Assembly (NCBI GenBank): GCA_020634455.1
Contig: JACKBQ010000001.1
Coordinates: forward strand, 1,860,001 to 1,924,000
Reading direction: 5' to 3'
Origin: Ardenticatenaceae bacterium
GTDB lineage: Bacteria > Chloroflexota > Anaerolineae > Promineifilales > Promineifilaceae
Length of the DNA: 64,000 nt
The position numbers were made by a program, and so were the translations under genes. Positions 60,797-64,000 of the stretch are shown one piece after another (within the stretch, counting starts at the first letter, position 1; each line of letters opens with the position of its first letter). The notes below the pieces were generated by a model. That model saw only the letters and a list, made by a program, of their open reading frames with translations, did no database searches and had not been told where the DNA came from.

Positions 60797-62245
60797 TTAA
60801 TCTTGCGAAGCCGTCGTAAATTGGTCACGACCGCCCCATTCCATCGGGTCGCCGTAGTAACCGAGCGCTTCCCAATCCATACGGCCGTTTTCGCCGTGGC
60901 AGTCATAACATTGCAGCGCGTTTTCTTTGGGCTGCACCATGTGTGACAAGTTCCAGTACATGTCTGTTTCGGCGAAGCCGTAGTTGCCGCTGAATAGCAT
61001 ACCGGTTTCCTGAGCGCCTAATTCGGCCGCCAGCCCCCAATCAAACTCCGTCCAGAATCCGCCCTCGCCAACTGTCTTTGGCTGGAGCAGGTAGTTGTAT
61101 TCTGAATCGTAGATTTGATTGCCCCGGTGAACTTTAAACGGCCAGATAAGCGAATTGGGGTCATCAATGTTGCCCAGCGGCAGGTTGATGGGCGTTACTT
61201 GGGTAGGGTCAATCACATCACCCAAGATGTAGCGATCGGCCGTGCCGTTGTACCAGATGTAATCTGGCATAAAGCCCTGTTCGTACACAAAGCTGCCCTT
61301 GATTTGCAGATACACGTGTGGGTCTTCAGGGATGTCTGGATTGCCAGCCGTGGACCAGTCCCAATCCATCTTGGTGGCGTCGCGCACGGCCCCTTCGGGA
61401 ATGTGGCAGGTTTGGCAAGCCACAGTGTCCAGATGATCATTAATTCGATCATCTTCATGCAGGTCGTTGCTGTGGCAGTCGGTGCAGGTCAGCCGGTTTT
61501 CGTTATCTACGCTCACGGAAATGGAGCGACCCTGAATTTGATGATCGTCTGTTTTGTGGCAGGTGACGCATTGGAAGTCATACCGGCCCATATGCACATC
61601 AATATCTTCAGAGGGGAAGTAGAGCGTTTCATCCAGGTCGCCATGTTTTACCGCATTGCCACCACCACCGTTGAAGTGGCAACTGCCGCAGTTTTGGCGT
61701 GTGGGTGAGGCGACGCTCTGTGCCGCAGCAACCAAATCCACACCTTCAGCAGGCCGTCCGGCGGTGCTTTTGGTGTACAGGCCAGTATCGGCGTGGCAGA
61801 CAAGGCAGTCTACGTTTTGCTCGTTGCTGAAGTCGTAGGTTTCATCTTCCCAGCCGTAGCCAGCGTGGCAGCGGGTGCAGCCCGGCTCATTGCCTTGAAT
61901 GCCAATGCAGAAGTTGTTGATCTGGTTGGCTTTGCCAATGGTGACAGGTTCATCTCGACCTGGCAGCAGCACGGGTTCGCTTTCCCAGGTAAAGTGAACG
62001 GTTTGAATCATCTCATGCCCGGCGTCTTCGTGACACTCCAGACAAACGGCCGTTACCTCCGGCCCTGTCTCCAATGGTCCTTCTATCAAATCTACGTGAT
62101 CTGTATGCGGAATCGGATCATCCACATTTTTCCAGGGATCATCCAGTTTTGGTGGCTCATTGGGAATCCAAATGATGACTGGAATCGCCACAAGGAGAAA
62201 AGTGACCGTTAATCCAACAATCCAAATATATTTGAACGTCTTCAT
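60797..62245 (-). CDS. Octahaem c-type cytochrome, tetrathionate reductase family
   Basis: A 482-residue protein with N-terminal membrane anchor (YIWIVGLTVTFLLVAIPVIIWI). Eight CxxCH sites are seen: CLECH (68-72), CTRCH, CLVCH, CGSCH, CVTCH, CTDCH, CQTCH, CYDCH. The order and spacing, with CIGIQGNEPGCTRCHAGYGW and TCHIPEGAVRDATKMDW, fit the octahaem tetrathionate reductase (OTR) family of Shewanella, which reduces tetrathionate, nitrite or hydroxylamine in vitro. It is anchored outside the cell membrane. The ATG at 62245 is preceded by a weak ribosome site. It is coded between an ArsR regulator and the heptahaem-cytochrome b protein. Confidence 0.92.
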   Translation of the reverse strand: MKTFKYIWIVGLTVTFLLVAIPVIIWIPNEPPKLDDPWKNVDDPIPHTDHVDLIEGPLETGPEVTAVCLECHEDAGHEMIQTVHFTWESEPVLLPGRDEPVTIGKANQINNFCIGIQGNEPGCTRCHAGYGWEDETYDFSNEQNVDCLVCHADTGLYTKSTAGRPAEGVDLVAAAQSVASPTRQNCGSCHFNGGGGNAVKHGDLDETLYFPSEDIDVHMGRYDFQCVTCHKTDDHQIQGRSISVSVDNENRLTCTDCHSNDLHEDDRINDHLDTVACQTCHIPEGAVRDATKMDWDWSTAGNPDIPEDPHVYLQIKGSFVYEQGFMPDYIWYNGTADRYILGDVIDPTQVTPINLPLGNIDDPNSLIWPFKVHRGNQIYDSEYNYLLQPKTVGEGGFWTEFDWGLAAELGAQETGMLFSGNYGFAETDMYWNLSHMVQPKENALQCYDCHGENGRMDWEALGYYGDPMEWGGRDQFTTASQD

Positions 62246-62288
62246 TGATTCTCTACTCTTCTGGGGTGGGTCAAACAACAGCAAATCG

Positions 62289-62314
62289 GCCTGATGAAGC
62301 TGGCTTCACCAGGC
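62289..62314. promoter_or_regulatory. Hairpin between the regulator and the octahaem gene
   Basis: GCCTG..GAAGC pairs with GCTTC..CAGGC around TG. It has no T tract; it may be a leader hairpin or operator. Confidence 0.4.
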
Positions 62315-62390
62315 GAACGCATTGTTTGATTTAGTTGATAAATACCGCAGGAAGCCCCCCATTCATTGGCTTGATGCGGAAAAACTATGG

Positions 62391-62714
62391 TTAAGCTAAA
62401 ACATTGGTTTGGCGATCAAGCGTATCCCGCAAAATCTGGCGCATTATGTTTAGCACATCAATGACCCGCGTATCCGTCAGGCTGTAGACTACGGTTTGGC
62501 CATCCCGCTCTGTTTGAACCAGCGACCGCTGCCGCAGCACTTGCAGATGACGCGAAACGGTAGGCTGTGGCATCCCCAAATCTTCCGCCAACGCCGAAAC
62601 ATAGCGTGGTTCCCCATGCAGCGCGTATAAAATTTGAATACGCTTGGGATCACCTAATGCCTGACAGATGTTGGCATGAAGTAAATCAAGCTCTTCCAAT
62701 TGAGGAATACTCAT
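62391..62714 (-). CDS. ArsR-family transcriptional regulator
   Basis: A 107-residue winged-helix protein: ICQALGDPKRIQILYALHGEP, the recognition helix MPQPTVSRHLQVLRQRSLV, and the wing TERDGQTVVYSLTD. Its only Cys is residue 17, so the two-cysteine sulfide switch of BigR/SqrR proteins is not present and it probably senses by another means. A perfect inverted repeat lies at +1 of its own promoter (62741-62764). It heads the sulfur/multihaem cluster and is expected to repress it; autoregulation is likely. Confidence 0.92.
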   Translation of the reverse strand: MSIPQLEELDLLHANICQALGDPKRIQILYALHGEPRYVSALAEDLGMPQPTVSRHLQVLRQRSLVQTERDGQTVVYSLTDTRVIDVLNIMRQILRDTLDRQTNVLA

Positions 62715-62740
62715 TAGCCTACCTTACTGACTATTTATTA

Positions 62741-62764
62741 ATGTATTCGCCTATCCGAATACAT
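62741..62764. promoter_or_regulatory. Operator, ATTC-N8-GAAT inverted repeat
   Basis: ATGTATTCG (62741-62749) pairs exactly with CGAATACAT (62756-62764). Within it ATTC-N8-GAAT is the site described for the sulfide repressor SqrR as I recall. It lies 27 bases before the ArsR start codon, covering the expected transcription start. Confidence 0.75.
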
Positions 62765-62768
62765 CGGA

Positions 62769-62774
62769 AGTATA
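62769..62774 (-). promoter_or_regulatory. -10 box of the ArsR promoter
   Basis: TATACT on minus, five bases before the operator. The -35 region has no clear consensus. Confidence 0.55.
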
Positions 62775-62929
62775 GAAGGTGGCTTTATAAAGCGTTAGCG
62801 ACGGGTGTCATGCAGTTCTTGTGACAAATGTCACAAGCAGCTTAATGGCAGATTAATAAAAAGATGGGAGTAGATTCGCAATGGCAGATTTTGCTCAAAA
62901 CAATTTAACGAAAGAGCCAACCTATAGCT

Positions 62930-64000
62930 TTAGCCTTGCCGAAAACGCAGGTGCACCGCGCCGAGGTGAATCTCGTCACCGTCATTGAGCTGGATGCCGT
63001 ATTCGGGCACCTGTCGCTCGTTGACCCAGGTGCCGCTGGTGCTTTGTTCATCGAAGAGGCGGTAATGATTGCCTTCCAGCATCAGGCTTGCGTGTAAGCG
63101 AGACATGGTGACGTCATTCTCGAAGGCGATGTTGGCCTGGTTGGGCGAACGGCCGATTCTCACCACGGCCAGGCTCAATGGAATGGGGGATGAAAGCTGC
63201 GACACTGCTCCCAACACTTCCAGGTAGGCGACAGTGTGCGAGGGGGTGAAGGTGGCTTGTTGCTCGGCAAACGGTTCGCGGGGGCGTGAGGGGCCGCGCG
63301 GGATGAGGCTGCCCATTTGGGGCACACGGCCGTTTCTCAGCAGCCAAATCAGCACCGCCACCACCACAATCAGGGCAAATACCACCAGCAAGAAGCGCAA
63401 AACCAACCCCAGCAGGCCGCTGCCTGCGTCCAGATCGTCTGGGATTTGGCGTGCGCCTTCGTTGACGGTGAGCACAATAATGGGGCTGGTGGCCTGAATG
63501 CCCTGCTCATCCATCACCACCATCTCGACGCTGTTGTTGCCGTAGGTCAGACTGGTGATGTCCGCCTGGAAATTGGCAATTTCCTCCAGCGGCACATCGT
63601 AGGAGACGCCATTGACGCGCAGTTGTGCCGCTGTGAGCTGACGTTCGACGCCGTCCAGCCAGGTAACGGCCGTACTAAACTGCATTTTTACCGCCTCATC
63701 CAGATTGGGCAAGGCAAGGGTGCGGCTCTCACTGGGCAGATTAATGACCACGCTGGGCAAATTGTTAGGAATTTCTACTGTAGTTTCGGCTGAAACGGTG
63801 GGGTTACTGGCAAGCGCAACCGTTACGGGGAACGAGCCTGCTTCCAGCGCTGCAACCGTGTAGCGAATACGCGCCTGATCGCGGAAGCTGGTGATACGAT
63901 TCCAGACAAGCGGAAGATCGGCTGCGTTGTCGAGCTGTACGGCAATACCCCCCGTCTGCGCCGCCACGCCCGCTAGAAAATCCTGGCCAATGTCAGGCGT
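62930..64000 (-). CDS. VWA/FHA-domain membrane protein, C-terminal part (5' end outside window)
   Basis: The frame is open to the window edge; 356 residues are visible. The start has the end of a von Willebrand A domain (IGQDFLAGVAAQTGGIAVQL), then a beta-sandwich region, a membrane helix (VLRFLLVVFALIVVVAVLIWLL) and a C-terminal FHA domain with the phosphothreonine-binding pattern RIGRSPNQ, VSRLHA-like MSRLHASLM and STSGTWVNE. The FHA side is cytoplasmic, so a Ser/Thr kinase may signal to it. Nothing identifies the ligand. Confidence 0.87.
   Translation of the reverse strand, partial: TPDIGQDFLAGVAAQTGGIAVQLDNAADLPLVWNRITSFRDQARIRYTVAALEAGSFPVTVALASNPTVSAETTVEIPNNLPSVVINLPSESRTLALPNLDEAVKMQFSTAVTWLDGVERQLTAAQLRVNGVSYDVPLEEIANFQADITSLTYGNNSVEMVVMDEQGIQATSPIIVLTVNEGARQIPDDLDAGSGLLGLVLRFLLVVFALIVVVAVLIWLLRNGRVPQMGSLIPRGPSRPREPFAEQQATFTPSHTVAYLEVLGAVSQLSSPIPLSLAVVRIGRSPNQANIAFENDVTMSRLHASLMLEGNHYRLFDEQSTSGTWVNERQVPEYGIQLNDGDEIHLGAVHLRFRQG

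Overview
Origin. The window reads as a chromosomal piece of an uncultured Chloroflexota (Anaerolineae/Ardenticatenia-like) bacterium. This is inferred from secreted proteins with Thr/Pro-rich linkers, a secreted protein ending in an LPL-type C-terminus, degenerate ABC exporter loci without outer-membrane partners, a TIGR03960-type radical SAM protein, many hybrid kinases, and genes separated by short palindromic repeats. There is no rRNA, phage, transposase or CRISPR array. Two tRNAs are present: Val(CAC) on minus and Leu(CAA) on plus.

Genome-wide signature. The octamer palindrome ACGGCCGT occurs about 130 times by hand count (one per ~0.5 kb; about one expected). It sits in genes on both strands, where it is read as Asn-Gly-Arg, Thr-Ala-Val or Arg-Pro, and in intergenic DNA. 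In two places paired copies form the stem of an intrinsic terminator. This resembles cyanobacterial HIP1 and is the most striking feature of the window.

Layout. 1-6 kb: end of a CPA2 antiporter with a PII-like protein, tRNA-Val, an epimerase, an overlooked 48-aa membrane protein, an M28 lipoprotein peptidase, a GPH sugar transporter and an HTTM protein. 7-18 kb: surface-glycan locus (GT2, epimerase, GT39-like membrane protein, four GT4 enzymes) interleaved with three small amphipathic/coiled-coil proteins that resemble the C-terminal tail of the GT2. 18-30 kb: CNB/PH membrane protein, SDR, lipoprotein esterase, a glycosyltransferase remnant, response regulators and kinases, a degenerate SF1 helicase-like ATPase, a beta-helix protein broken by an in-frame TGA, and a PAS kinase. 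30-35 kb: ECF sigma, anti-sigma, Nudix and mutL, with a different palindromic repeat at each junction and one inside mutL. 34-42 kb: tRNA-Leu, two tandem related membrane proteins, a DUF3048 lipoprotein, an ApbE/ferric-reductase-like cluster and the radical SAM protein. 42-51 kb: TPR hybrid kinase, a structured 0.5-kb gap, a MacB-like ABC system with a CARDB protein. 50-56 kb: PhoU-like/PiT pair, an SDR, and a SpoIIE/STAS/RsbW/CheY partner-switch operon. 56-63 kb: a minus-strand sulfur/multiheme locus: ArsR regulator with an ATTC-N8-GAAT operator, octaheme tetrathionate-reductase-family cytochrome, heptaheme-cytochrome b fusion, and two YeeE-type transporters, one with a cysteine-less rhodanese. 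63-64 kb: end of a VWA/FHA protein.

Best candidates for something new: the ACGGCCGT system; the sulfur/multiheme operon; the glycosyltransferase companion module; and the varied set of interspersed palindromes, one of which is translated inside MutL.
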